From positions 46,936,571-47,000,570 of the forward strand of contig CM073891.1 in assembly GCA_037176705.1 (NCBI GenBank): a DNA stretch of 64,000 bases, written 5' to 3'. Both the position numbers and the translations under genes were made by a program. Below, in pieces: positions 47,906 to 60,719 of the stretch (the first letter of the stretch is position 1; each line of letters starts with the position of its first letter). Under the pieces are notes generated by a model. That model made no database searches and was not told the origin of the DNA. It worked only from the letters and a program-made list of their open reading frames with translations. The DNA comes from Molossus alvarezi. Lineage: Eukaryota; Chordata; Mammalia; Chiroptera; Molossidae.

Positions 47906-50080
47906 GTGCTGTAATTAGTAGAACAAATAGGAAAAAAATATAACCACACTAAACAAAAATGGCAATAAATAACAACACCTCAATAATCACCTTAAATGTA
48001 AATGGATTGAATGCTCTGATAATAAGACACAAAGTAGCTGATTGGATAAGAAAGCATGACTCATCTATATGTTGTTTATAAGAGACCCACCTCAAAACAA
48101 AAGACTCACATAGGTTGAAAGTGAAGGAATGGAAAAAAATCTCCCAAGCAAACAGAAAGGGAAAAAAAAGATGGGATAGCAATACTCATATATAATGAAA
48201 TAGTTTTCAAAATAAAGGCCATAACTAGAGACAATGGAGGCCACAACATAATATTGAAAAGTTCTATCCACCAGGAAGATATAACCTTGGTAAACATATC
48301 AGCACCCAATATAGGAGCACCATGATATATTAAAAATCTTCTGGAGGACTTCAAAAGAGAAATTGACAATAATACAATTATAGCAGGGGACTTCATCACC
48401 CTGCTGACACCACTGGATAGATCCTCTAGACAAAAAATTACCAAGGAAACAGAGACTTTAAATGAAGCACTAGACCAAATAGATTTAATAGATATCTACA
48501 GAGAATTATACCCCAAAACTACAGAATTCACATTCTTCTCAAGTGCACATGGGACATTCTCAAAGGTAAACATGTTAGGACACAAACTAAGTCTCTACAA
48601 GTTCAAGAAGATAGAAATCATATCAAGCATCTTCTCAGATCACAATGGCATGAAACTATAAATCAATTACAACAAGAATATGCAAAGACATTGAAACACA
48701 TGAAGGCTAAATAGCATGTTATTAAATAATAAATGGGTTACCGAGGAGATCAAGGAAGAAATTAAAAACTTCCTGGAAACAAATGAAAATGAACACACAA
48801 CACAAAATCTATGAAATGCAGCGAAAGCAGTTCTGAGAAGGAAGTTCATAGCACTGCAGGCCTACCTCAGGAAACAATAAAAATTTCTAATAGACTATCT
48901 AACCTCACAACTTAAAGAACTAGAAAGCAAACAAAAAGAAAACCCCAGAGCAAGTAGAAGACAGAAAATAGTAAAGATAAGAGCAGAAATAAATGACATA
49001 GAGACTGAAAAAACAATTCATAGCATCAAGGAAACAAAGAGCTGGTTTTCTGAAAAGATAAACAAGATTGATGGACCCTTAGCTAAACTCACCAAGAAAC
49101 AAAGAAAGAGAACCCAAATACACAAAATCAGAAATGAAAGAAGTGAAGTAAGAACTGACACCACAGAAATACAAATATTGTTAACAACTACTATGAACAA
49201 TTATATGGCCACAAATTCGACAATCCAAGTGAAATGAACAAATTTCTAGAAACACATACTCTCCCAAAACTGGACTGGAAAGAGAGAAAACTTGAACAGA
49301 CCAATAACAAGGAAGGAAATTGAAGAGGTAATCAAGACTCTTCCAACAAACAAAAGCCCAGCCCCAGATGGTTTCATGGGGGAGTTTTACCAAACATTCG
49401 AAGAAGAACTAACACCCATTCTCCTCAAACTATTTCAAAAAATTCAAGAAGAAGGAAGACTTCCAAACACGTTCTGTGAGGCCAGCATAATTCTAAGCCT
49501 AAAACCAGAAAAAGACACTACAAAGTAAGAAAACTACAGGCCAATATCCCTGATGAACATAGACGCCAAAATCCTGAACAAAATACTAGCAAATCAGATT
49601 CAGCTATACCTCAAAAAAATTATTCACCATGACCAAGTGGGATTCATCCCAGGGATGCAAGGATGGTACAATATTTGCAATTTAATAAATTTGATTCTCC
49701 ACATAAATAAAATAAAGAATAAAAACCACATGATAATATCAATAGAAGCTGAAAAAGCATTAGACAAAATCCAGCATCCATTTCTGATAAAAACGCTCAG
49801 TAATGTGGGAATACAGGGATCATATACCAACATAATAAAGGTCATATATGAAAGATGTACAGCCAACATCATACTCAATGGGCAGAAACTAAAAGCATTG
49901 CCCTTAAGAACAGGAACAAGACAAGTTATGTCCAATTTCGCCACTCTTATTTAACATAGTACTAGAAGTCTAAGCCACAGCAATCAGACATAAAGTAAAA
50001 AGAAAGGGATCCAAACTGAAAAGAGGAAGTGAAACTGTCATTATTTCCAGATGACATGATATTATACATTGAAAACCCTA

Positions 50081-50341
50081 GGCCTGGCGGGTTTGGCTCA
50101 GTGATTAGAGCATTGGCGTGAGGACCAGAGAGTCCCGGGTTTGGTTCTTGCTAACGGCACATACCTCGGTTGCAGTTTTCCCCTGGCCCTGGTTGGGGTC
50201 ATGTGGGTGGCAGCCAGTCGATGTGTCTCTCTCACATCGATGTTTCTCTCTCTCTTCCTTTCTCTCTCCCTTCCATTCTACCTGAAGATAAATGCAAGAA
50301 AAATGTTCTCAGGTGAGGATGAAAAAACAAAAAAACAAAAA
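50081..50341 (+). repeat. VES-type SINE inside L1 element A
   Basis: Head GGCCTGGCGGGTTTGGCTCAG, tail TTCTCAGGTGAGGATG followed by an (AAAAAAC)n end. Flanking GAAAACCCTA / AAAAACCCTAAAGAC. Confidence 0.94.
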
Positions 50342-51477
50342 ACAAAAACCCTAAAGACAACATCAAAAATCTACTAGACTTAATAAATAAATTGGCAAAG
50401 TAGCAGGATACAAAATTAATGTCAAGAAGTCTATGGCATTCTTATACACTAATGATGAACTCACAGAAAGAGAAACTGAAAAAACAATCCCATTTACCAT
50501 CGCAGCAAGAAAATGAAGATACCTAGGAATAAACTTAACCAAAAAAGTAAAGAACCTATTTGCAGAAAACTCCAAGACATTGAAGAAAGAAATAGAGGAA
50601 GGTGTAAAAAAGTGGAAGTACATACCTTGTTCATGGATTGAAAGAATTAACATCATTAAAATGTCCATATTACCCAAAGCAATCTATAGATTCAATGCAA
50701 TCCACATCAAAATATCAATGACATATTTCACAGAACTAGAACAAATACTTCAAAAGTTCATATGGAATGCAAAAGACCCCAAATAGCCACAGAAATCTTG
50801 AAAAAGAAGGACAAAGTAGGTGGGATCACAATACCAGATATCCCGTTATACTACAAAGCTACTGTAATCAATACAGCCTGGTACTGGCACAAGAACAGGC
50901 ATATAGACCAATGGAACAGAACTGAGAACCCAGAAATGGACCCAAGATATTATGCTCAATTAATATTTACAAAGGTGGCAAGAGCATACAGTGGAGTAAA
51001 GACAGCCTCTTCGATAAATGGTGTTGGGGAAATTGGACAGCTATGTGCAAAAAAATGAAACTAGACCATCAACTTACACCGTAGGCAACAAAATTTTAGA
51101 CATCATACGCAGCAGAATTTTCACTGATACATCACCTAAGGCAACAGAAACAAAGGAAAAAATGAACCCATGGGAGTGCATCAAACTAAAAAGCTTCTAC
51201 ACAGCAAAAAACAAAAAACATCCATGAAAATGGAAAGGCAAACCACTGTATGGGAGAGCATAATTGCCAATGATGTATCAGATAAGGGGTTAATTTCAAA
51301 AATATGTAGAGTGCTCATACAACTCAACAAAAGAAAGACAAAGAACCCAATTAAAAAATGGGCAGAGGACCTTAATAGACACCTCTCCAAACAGGACATA
51401 CAAATGGCCAAGAGACATATACAGAAATGCTCAACATCACTAAACATTAGAGAGATGCAAATTAAAATAACAATGAT

Positions 51478-51760
51478 GCCCTGGCCAGTTTTGCTCAGTG
51501 GTTAACGTGCCAGCCTGTGGTCCAGAGAGACCCAGGTTTGGTTCCCACTAAGGGTGCGTACCTCAGTTGTGGTTTGCCCCTGGCTCTGGTCGGTCGTGTG
51601 GGTGGCAGCCATGCGATGTGTCCCTTTCACGTTGATGATTCTCTCTCTCTCTTTCTTCCTCTCTCTCCTTCCCAATCTATCTGGACATAAAATGGAAAGG
51701 TGTCCTCGGGTGAGGATAAAAAAGAAAATAAATGAAAAATAAATAAATAAAATAATAAAA
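51478..51760 (+). repeat. VES-type SINE inside L1 element A
   Basis: Head GCCCTGGCCAGTTTTGCTCAG, tail TCCTCGGGTGAGGAT followed by an (AAAT)n end. Duplication AAAATAACAATGA / AAAACAACAATGA. Confidence 0.94.
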
Positions 51761-53073
51761 CAACAATGAGGTATCACCTCACACCTGTTAGAATAACCGC
51801 CATCAACAAATTATCTAACCACAAATGTTGGCAAGGGTGTGGAGAAAATGGGACTTTAGTACACTGCTGGTGGGAATGCAGACTGGTGCAGCCACTATAG
51901 AAAACAATATGGTGTTACCTCAAAAAACTAAAAATTGAATTGCCATTTGACCCAGTGATCCCAGTTCTAGGAATATACCCTCAGAAGCCTGAAACACCAA
52001 TTGGAAAGAATATATGTACTCCCATGTTCATAGCAGCACATGATTTACAATAGCTAAGATCTGGAAACAGCCCAAGTATCCATCAGTAGACGAATGGATA
52101 AAAAAGCTATGGTACATATACACAATGGAGTACTATACAGCTGTAAGAAAGCAAGATCTCTTATCCTTTGAGAGGACATGGAGGGACCTGGAAAGTATTA
52201 TCCTAAGTGAAACAAGCCAAGCAGAAAAAGACAAATACCACATGATCTCACTTATTTGTGGAATATATAGAACATAACAGTCTGAGGAATAGGGTAGACC
52301 CAGAGACAGATAAGTTGGGTACAGACTGACAACCCTCAGAAGAGGGAGTGTTGGGGAGAGGGAAGAGATAAACCACAGAACTTATATGCATGTACGCATA
52401 ACCAATGGACACAAACAACAAAGCTGGGAATGGGCTGGGAGGGATGGGGGAAAAAAAGGAGAAACATATGTAACAAAATTAAAATAATAAAATAAATAAA
52501 ATAAATTTTAAAATAACATGTACCAAATCAGCTACAGCCACTCACCTAGGGCTCCAGCAAAGGGAGAGTGGACTGGACTGGAACTGTGTGGAGACAATCT
52601 GGGGCTCCTGGCTCAGGAGAGAGCTGTAGGGGTGGACATCAGGAGTCCTGTACTGAAAAACACCCTCACAGGACAGTAGTTATCTTACTTAAAAGCCACC
52701 TCCCAGAGCCTGAGGGAGAAGCAATGGCCCTTCCTGCAGGCATTCAACACCACCTGGACAGGCCAAGAAATGGAATTGAAATTCATTAACATCTAAAGTC
52801 TGATAGCCAACAAGAGCTTCACTCACTGTAAAACCTCTTACAGCTGCAGGCTACATCAAGTACCTGAGACTATTAGCATTCAGGCAAAAAGCTAGAGGAT
52901 AACCGAACCTTCCTTGGTTTGCAAATCCACCCAGGAACGTAAGCCTTGACAGTGGTGTTTTATATGGGTCCTCTCACACTCATCTAAACACAGTAGAGGG
53001 AGCCACAACCAGCAGAACACTACCACCCACAGGAAAAATTTGGCAGGCTCCAAAACCCACTGAGATAGCCAAA

Positions 53074-53925
53074 ATGGTGAAATAAACAAATCCCAAATGA
53101 AAGCACAAGATAATTCTGTGGAGAAGAAATAAATGACATAGAATTAAGCAACATATCAGAGGGTGAATACAGAGTAATAATCATGAAGAAGCTCAACAGC
53201 AGCAGTAAAGAGCTCAACAGCATGAGTAAGATATAGAAACATTGACAATCAAACAATTGAGAATGAAGAATGACATACCAGAAATAAAGAACACATTGGA
53301 AAGAATACAAGCAACGTAGAGGAAACCAAGGACCAGATCAGTTAATAAGAAGACACGGTAGAAAAAAATCACACAATCAGAAAACCAAAAAGAAAAAACA
53401 ATTAAAAAACAGGGAGACAGCCTAAGAGAACTGTGGGACAATATGAACCGTACCAACATCCACATCATAGGAGTTCCAGAAAAAGGAGAAAATGAGCAAG
53501 GGTTAGAGAATATATTTGAAGAAATAGTGACAGAAAACTCCTCTAACTTAGTGAAGAAAAAAAAGCATAAAAGTCCAAGAAGCACAGACAGCCCCAAAGA
53601 GGCCCACACCAAGACACATAATGATTAAAAGGCCAAAAATTAAAGACAGAGAGAATCCTAAAGGCAGCAAGAAATAAGCAACAGGTTACCTACAAAGGAA
53701 CCCACATAAGGTTATCAGTTGACTTCTCAACAGAAACACTATAGGCCAGAAGGGAATGGCATGAAGTAATCAACATAATAAAAAAAACACGGATCTGAAT
53801 CCAAAACTAATCTATCCAGTAAGGCTATCATTCAAAATAGAAAGTGAAATAAAAAGCATCCCAGACAAAAATAGGCTAAGGAAATATATTAGCACCAAAC
53901 CAGCACTCCAAGATATGTTAAAATG
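53074..53925 (+). pseudogene. L1 ORF1 (element B), broken
   Basis: The start reads MVK followed at once by a stop (ATGGTGAAATAA). Downstream pieces match element A: RTNIHIIGVPEKGENEQGLE at 53443-53628, corresponding to the RNA-recognition region. Dead copy, more decayed than element A at its start. Confidence 0.83.
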
Positions 53926-53980
53926 ACTGCTGTAATGCGCAGAAGAAATAGAAAAAGAAACATAATCATAATAAACAAAA

Positions 53981-56900
53981 ATGTCAATAAATAATTACAT
54001 ATCAATAATAACCTTAAATGTAAAAGGATTAAATGCACAGATAAAAAGACAAAGAGTAGTTGAATGGATAAAAAAGCATGACTCACATATGTGTTGTTTG
54101 TAAGAGACCCACTTCACAACAAAAGACTCACATAGATTGAAAGTAAAGGGATGGGAAAATATTTTCCTAGAAAATGAAAATGAAAACAAAAGCTGGGGTA
54201 GCAATACTTATATCCAATAAAATAGACTTGAAAATGAAGCCTATAACTAGAGACAAAGAAGGCTAATAGATAATATTGAAAGGATCTATCCAATAAGAAA
54301 ATATAAATTTGGTAAACATAAATGCACCCAATATAGGAGTACCAAAGAATATTAAAAACTTCTGGAGGACTTCAAAGGAGACATCAACAGCAATACAATC
54401 ATAGGAGGGGACTTCAACACCCCGCTGATATCACTAGGTAGATCTTCTAGACAAAAACTTAAGAAGGAGACAGAGACTCTAAATGATGCACTAGATCAAA
54501 TGTATTTAATAGATATCTATTGAGAATCATACCCCAAACTGAAGAATTCACATTCTTCTCAAGTGCACATGGCACATTCTCAAAGACAGATCACATATTA
54601 GACATAAACTAAGTCTCTAAAAATTCAAGAAGATTGAAATCATATCAAGCATCTTCTCAGATCACAATGGCATGAAACTAGAAATCAATTACAACATAAA
54701 CATGCAAAAACATATAAACACATGGAGACTAAATAGCATGTTATTAAAGAATGAATGAGTTACTAAGAAGATCAAGGAATACATTAAAAACTTCCTGGAA
54801 ACCAATGAAAATATACATACAACACAAAATCTATGGGTCACAGCGAAAGCAGCCCTGAGAGGGAAGTTCATAACATACAGGCCTACCTCAAGAAACAAGA
54901 AAAATTTCTAATTGACTTTCTAACCCTACATCTTAAAAATCTAGAAAGTGAACAAAAGAAAAACCCAGAGGAAGTAGAAAGAAAGAAATAGTGAAGGTCA
55001 AAGCAGAAATAAATGGCATAGAAACTAAAAAACAATTTAAAAGGTCAATGAAACAAAGAGCTGGTGTTTTGAATAGATAAACAAGACTGATGGGCCCTTA
55101 GCCAGACTCATCAAGAAACATAAAGAGAAGACTCAAAAAAACAAAATCAGAAACTAAAGAAGAGAAGTAACAACTGACACACAGAAATACAAAACTGTAA
55201 AAAATACTATGACCAATTCTATGCCAACAAATTGGACAATCTATGTAAAATGGACAAATATCTAAAAACACACAGTCTCCCTAAACTGAACCAGGAAGAA
55301 ATAGAAAACTTGAACATACCAATAACAGCTAAGGAAATTAAAGATGTAATTAAGAAAAGCCCAGGCCCAGATGGTTTCATGAGGAAGATTTACTGAACAT
55401 TCAAAGATCTAACCCCCATTCTCCTCAAACTATTCCAATAATCCAAGAAGAAGGAATACTTCCAAATGCATTTTATGAACCCAGCATAACTCTAATTTCA
55501 AAACCAGATAAAGATGCTACAAAGAAAGAAAACTACAGGCCAATATCCCTAATGACATAGATGCCAAACTCCTTGACATAATAATAGCAGATCAGATACA
55601 GCAATAAAACAAAGAAATTTTTCACCACGACCAAGCGGGATTCATCCCAGGGATGCAAGGCTGGTACAAAATTTGCAAATCAATAAATGTGATACACCAC
55701 ATAAACAAAATAATAAAAACCATATGATCATATCAATAGATGTTGAAAAAGCATTTGACAAAATCCAGCACCCATTATTGGTAAAAACTCTCAGTAATGG
55801 GGGAATAGAGTGATCATATCTTGACATAATAAAGGCCATATATGAAAAACCTACAGCCAGCATCATATGGCAACAATAAATAGGCAAAAACTAAAAGCCT
55901 TTCCCTTAGGAACAGGAAAAAGTCAGGGATGCCCACCATCACCACTCTTATTTAACACAGTACTGGAAGTCTTAGCCACAGCAATCAGACAGGAAGAAAA
56001 AATAAAAGGGATCCAAATTGGAGAGGAAGTGAAACTGTCATTATTTGCAGATGACATGATATTATACATAGAAAACCCTAAAGACTCCATCAAAAATCTA
56101 CTAGACTTAATAAACGAATTTGGCAAAGTAGCAGGATAAAAAATTAACGCCAAGAAATCCTTCGGCATTCTTGTACACCAATGATGAACTCACAGAAAGA
56201 GAAACTGAAAAAACAATCCCATTTACCATCGCGCCAAAAAAAATTAAGATACCTAGGAATAAACTTAACTAAAGAAGTAAAGGACCTATTTGCAGAAAAC
56301 CACAGGTCATTGAAAAAAGAAATAGAGGAAGATATAAAAAAGTAGAAGCACATACCCTGTTCATGGATTGGAAGAATTAACATCATTAAAATGTCCATAC
56401 TACCCAAAGCAATCTATAGATTCAATGCAATCCCCATCAAAATACCAATTACATATTTCAGAGAACTAGAACAAATACTTCAAAAGTTCATATGGAACCA
56501 AAAAAGACCCCGAATAGCCACAGCAATCTTGAAAAAGAAGAACAAAGTAGGTGGGATCACAATACCAGATATCAGGTTATACTACAAAGCGACTGTAACC
56601 AAAACAGCCTGGTACTGGCACAAGAACAGGCATATAGACCAGTGGAGCAGAACTGAAAACCCAGAAATGGACCCAAGGCAATACGCTCAATTAATATTTG
56701 ACAAAGGTGGCAAGAGCATACAGTGGAGTAAAGACAGCCTCTTTAATAAATGGTGTTGGGAAAATTGGACAGCTACATGCAAAAAAAATGAAAGTAGACC
56801 ATCAACTTACACCATACACAAAAATAAACTCGAAATGGATAAAAGACTTAAATGTGATCCATGAATCCATAAAAATTCTAGAAGAAAATGTAGGCAACAA

Positions 56901-57777
56901 AGTTTCAGACATCATACGGAGCAGAATTTTCACTGATACATCACCTAAGGCAACAGAAACAAAGGAAAAAATGAACACATGGGACTACAACAAACTAAAA
57001 AGCTTCTGCACAGTAAAAGAAACAATCATCAAAATGGAAAGGCAACCCACTGTATGGGAGAACATCATTGCCAATGATGTATCAGATAAGGGGTTAATTT
57101 CCAATATATATAGAGCACTCATACAACTCAACAAAAGGAAGACAAAGAACCCAATTAAAAAATGGGCAGAGGAGCTGAATAGACACCTCTCCAAACAGGA
57201 CATACAAATGGCCAAGAGACATATGAAGAAATGCTCAACATCACTAATCATCAGAGAGATGCAAATTAAAACAACAATGAGGTATCACCTCACACCTGTC
57301 AGAATGGCCGCCATCCACAAATCATCAAACAACTAGTGTTGGCGAGGGTGTGGAGAAAAGGGGTCTCTAATACAATGCTGGTGGGAATGCAGACTGGTGC
57401 AGCCGCTGTGGAAAACAATATGGTGCTACCTCAAAGAATTAAAAATTGAACTTCCATTTGACCCAGTGATCCCACTTCTAGGAATATACCCTAAGAAGCC
57501 TGAAACACCAATCAGGAAGAATATATGTACCCCCATGTTCATAGCAGCACTATTTACAATAGCTAAGATCTGGAAACAGCCCAAGTGTAGATCAGTAGAT
57601 GAATGGATAAAAAAGCTGTGGTACATATACACAATGGAGTACTATGCAGCGGTAAGAAAGAAAGATCTCTTATCCTTTGAGACGACATGGAGGGACCTGG
57701 AAAGTATTATCCTAAGTGAAAGAAGCCAAGCAGAAAAAGACAAATACCACATGATCTCACTTATATATGGAATATAA
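53981..57777 (+). pseudogene. L1 ORF2 (element B), broken
   Basis: Endonuclease start MSINNYISIITLNVKG, many stops before the RT. RT core is readable at 55867-56139 with [15 protein letters not shown] and an intact [16 protein letters not shown], then C-terminal pieces at 56391-56864, 56698-57336 and 57397-57777 ending SLIYGI. The catalytic FADD survives here, unlike in element A, but frameshifts separate the domains, so no functional protein is possible. Confidence 0.9.
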
Positions 57778-58054
57778 TGAACATAACAGTCTGAGGAATA
57801 CAGTAGACCCAGAAACATGGAGGTAGGGCACAGACTGACATCCCTCAGAAGAGGGGGTGGGGGGGTGGGAAGAGATAAACCACAGAACTTATATGCATGT
57901 ATGCATGATCAATGGACTTGGACAACTAAACCGGGGACGGGGTGGGGGTGGGGTGGGGAGGGGGGTGTCAATGGGGTAAAAAAGGAAAAATATCTGTAAC
58001 AAAAAAATATAAAAAAATAAAATAAAAATAATAATAAAAAAAATAGATCTTAAA

Positions 58055-58243
58055 CCTGGCCAGTGTGGCTCAGTGGTTGAGCGTCTACCCATGCACTAAG
58101 AGGTTGCCAGTTCGATTCCCAGTCGGAGCACATGCCCAGGTTGTGGGACAAATCCCCAGTGGAGGGCATGCACCCAACTGATGTTCTCTCATTGATGTTT
58201 CTATCTCTCTCTCCTTCTCTCTCTAAAATCAATAAAGAAAAAA
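58055..58243 (+). repeat. VES-type SINE (short-tail form)
   Basis: Head CCTGGCCAGTGTGGCTCAG, tail ATCAATAAAG. Duplication ATAGATCTTAAA / ATAGATCTTGAA. It sits at the right edge of element B. Confidence 0.93.
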
Positions 58244-58244
58244 A

Positions 58245-58432
58245 AATAGATCTTGAAAGTTCTCATCACAAGAAAAATATGTAGTTATGTGTGGTGATGA
58301 ATGTTAACTAAACTTATTATGGTAATTATTTTGAAATGTATATATATATATATATTTAATCATCATGTTGTACACTTGAAACCAATATAATGTTATATGT
58401 CACTTATATCTCAATTTTAGAAAACTAGAGAA
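58245..58432 (+). repeat. Old L1 (L1MA-like) 3'UTR end, sense
   Basis: AGTTCTCATCACAAGAAAAA, GTGTGGTGATGAATGTTAAC, CATGTTGTACACTTGAAACC, TATCTCAATTTTAG is the well-known L1 3' terminus. Contains a short (TA)n. Confidence 0.88.
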
Positions 58433-60495
58433 AAGACCAGTTTTTATTTTATACCATATCTATCCCTTTCATTCCAAGCTGGTATAATTCCCTTAAAAAC
58501 ATTGTCTTTTTAAATGCATAATTTGCAATTCAGTTCATTAAACAAAAGCCATAACCACAAATACCTTTTGCTTAAGCCTCCATAATTTAAGTTCCACAAC
58601 TATGAGGCTGTTGTATGACAAAGCCTGAAAAGATTCTTAGAAATTTTATTATTTAACAGTCTATGCAAGACCTACTCCTAAGATCCTTAGAAGACTTTTT
58701 GTCTTTCTGGAACTTCTATGAGAAAGCACCTTAAATCTGGGATTTCAACAAAGGATTTTTCCTAAAACCTTGGCTTCATTTTTCCCCTGAGGCCATGTTT
58801 TCTTGGCAGGGTTCTGGATTTGAATTTTTTCTTACTGTCATTTTTTTATTGAGACCGCTTTTGTAGACTAGAAAGAATGTCAAAGATAGAAGTTTTCTTC
58901 CCTTAATCTTCCAATTATGTTTTCCTCAATTCCTTTCAATCCTTCACAGATAGGCTCTTCAAGAACTCCAGGCTTCCATATACTTGGTCCCCAAACCAGT
59001 ATTCATAGTTCTTTTGTTTGTTTTTATAATGAAACTCCCCAGATTTGGGTTCCACTTCCAAATTACTTCTAGTTTTTTATTTTGTAATACTATTGTTATT
59101 AGTGGAAGTAGATTCCTTCAAGTGCCACAGGGAAAATAATTTCCTGAGGCACCCCAGGAAAAATGGGGTTTTGTGGAAAGTTTTATTGATGATATAACAT
59201 TAAGAGGGTTCCCCACCAAGGTCCCATGTCTCGCCATGGAAGAAGTCCAACCATGTCTTCAGTAGAGCCAGAATAAAAGCCATTGCTCATAGTTTCTGCT
59301 CCATATTGAAGCAAGTCCAGTTCAGGATCCCAGGAATGGGGTCAGCACAGCCATGGGCCGTGCAGCTGCTAAGGCCATAAACTATGAAGAGAGAATGTTC
59401 AAATGCATGGGTGAGTGAGGGTCACAGAGCAAGAGAGAACAAGAGAGAGAATAAGAGTGAGAAAATTCCTTTGTCTGAGGTTTTAACCAGGAGTTCTTCA
59501 AACTAGCCAGTTAACTTTTCAAGATTTCAGGTGCTTCTGCTGGGGTCCACCCCCTAGCCAATCCACTGTTTCCTCAGGCTAGACTGACAGGCAAGCACCT
59601 CCCGCTGCCCCACCCTGATTTCCACAGCATGTGCCCATCTCCCTTTCCCACCTCGGTGCCAAGAATCCAATAGCAGATGGGTGAAGGGAGGGGTGTTAAC
59701 CCTCTTGGAGGAACAATGCTGTGTGAAACTCTGGCTTCCTGGTGAAGTTTCCCAGGTGACCACGCTTGCAATGTCTGAGTTCTTTTCTTTATTAACATTA
59801 ACTAGTTAATTATGAGTGAAAAACAACCGTTTTATTTTGCTCTTAGTTCTCTGGGTCAAGATTTTAAATAAACATAGTGAGAATGGTTTGCCTCTGAACC
59901 ACAATATTCAGGACTTCAGCTGGAAAGACCAGAGTGTCTGGGTGTAACTCAGGTGGTTGGAGATGGGAATGATCTAGATCTGGAGGCTTCTTCGCTCATG
60001 TGTCTGGTACCCAGGATTGGGAGGCTCAGTGCCGAGACTCTGCTGAAATTACTGAACAGAATAGCTATACAGATGTCCCCACTTGACGTGGGTTTACTCA
60101 CATCATAATCTTTTTAGGATAGTCATACTTCGTATATGACATGATTCTGCGAGTGAGTGAGTATTCCGGTGAAAGTGTAAATCTTATAGCCTTTTATTGC
60201 CTGACTTGGAAAGTTACATATTTAACTTCTGTTATATTCTTGTGGATGAATTAGTCACAAGCCTAGAGATTCAAAAGAAAAAGTTAGAATCCACCTGTCA
60301 ATGGAAAAAGTATCAAAAAAGTTGAGACCATATAACTAAAACTACCATAATATACAAATATAAGCAAAAAATGGCTTCTATATTTCATAATATAGAAAAA
60401 ATATTTTAGGGGATCTGTATATTTATTCTTCATATATTTGGTTTGAATAGGTTATTAAATACCGTTGGTAGTACTATATTGATTAAAATATAAAT
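58433..60495. other. No gene; GC-richer, LTR-like block at about 59100-60060
   Basis: The block 59100-60060 differs in composition from its surroundings. It has AATAAAAGCC (59272), several short inverted motifs and AAATAAACATAG (59866). This could be a solitary LTR or another medium-reiteration repeat, but I cannot find paired TG...CA ends. The rest is ordinary AT-rich sequence. Confidence 0.3.
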
Positions 60496-60500
60496 ATCTC

Positions 60501-60718
60501 GCCTGGCTGGTGTGGTTCAGTGGTTGAGCATCAACCCATGTACCAAGAGGTTGCTGGTTCGATTCTCAGACAGGGCAGGTGCCCAGGTTGTGGGCTCAAT
60601 CCCCAGTGGGGGGCATGCAAGAGGCAGCCAATCGATGTTTCTCTCTCATCTATGTTTCTATTTCTCTCTCCCTCTCCTTTCTATTCTCTCTAAAAATTAA
60701 TAAAAAATATTTTAAAAA
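60501..60718 (+). repeat. VES-type SINE (short-tail form)
   Basis: Head GCCTGGCTGGTGTGGTTCAG, core GGGCATGCAAGAGGCAGCC, AATTAATAAAAAAT tail. Flanks ATATAAATATCT / AAAGTAAATATCT. Confidence 0.92.
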
Positions 60719-60719
60719 A

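Larger units (their letters stand above)
47959..52270 (+). pseudogene. L1 ORF2 (element A), broken endonuclease/reverse transcriptase
   Basis: Start MAINNNTSIITLNVNGLNAL marks the AP-like endonuclease. RT-domain pieces follow: [20 protein letters not shown] and [12 protein letters not shown] (49292-49528), and [14 protein letters not shown] (49553-49954). The catalytic FADD reads FPDD (50047-50058), in addition to frame breaks. SINEs interrupt at 50081 and 51478. The C-terminal part has [18 protein letters not shown]. Confidence 0.9.
46211..52505 (+). mobile_element. Near full-length bat L1 (element A) nested in the 5'UTR of element B
   Basis: Begins TTCCAAAATGGCGGAGGAG, with a 5'UTR of about 0.8 kb, ORF1 from 47025, ORF2 from 47959 to the stop at 52268-52270, a short 3'UTR and an A-rich end. 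Flanks TTTTAAAAAGTAACA and TTTTAAAATAACA are consistent with a target-site duplication inside element B. Minus its two SINEs the length is about 5.75 kb. Both ORFs are broken, so it is no longer autonomous. Confidence 0.85.
45928..58045 (+). mobile_element. Near full-length bat L1 (element B), split by a second L1
   Basis: Element B consists of 45928-46210 (start of the 5'UTR) and about 52506-58045 (rest of 5'UTR, ORF1, ORF2, 3'UTR, A-rich tail). Removing the inserted L1 leaves about 5.8 kb, a full-length-like size. The left piece matches the start of the other L1 from GTGAATGGAAGCTACACAGA to CATGGACAGCAGC, and the right piece resumes downstream in the same 5'UTR at GCTACAGCCACTCACC. No target-site duplication of element B itself was found. 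Confidence 0.82.
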
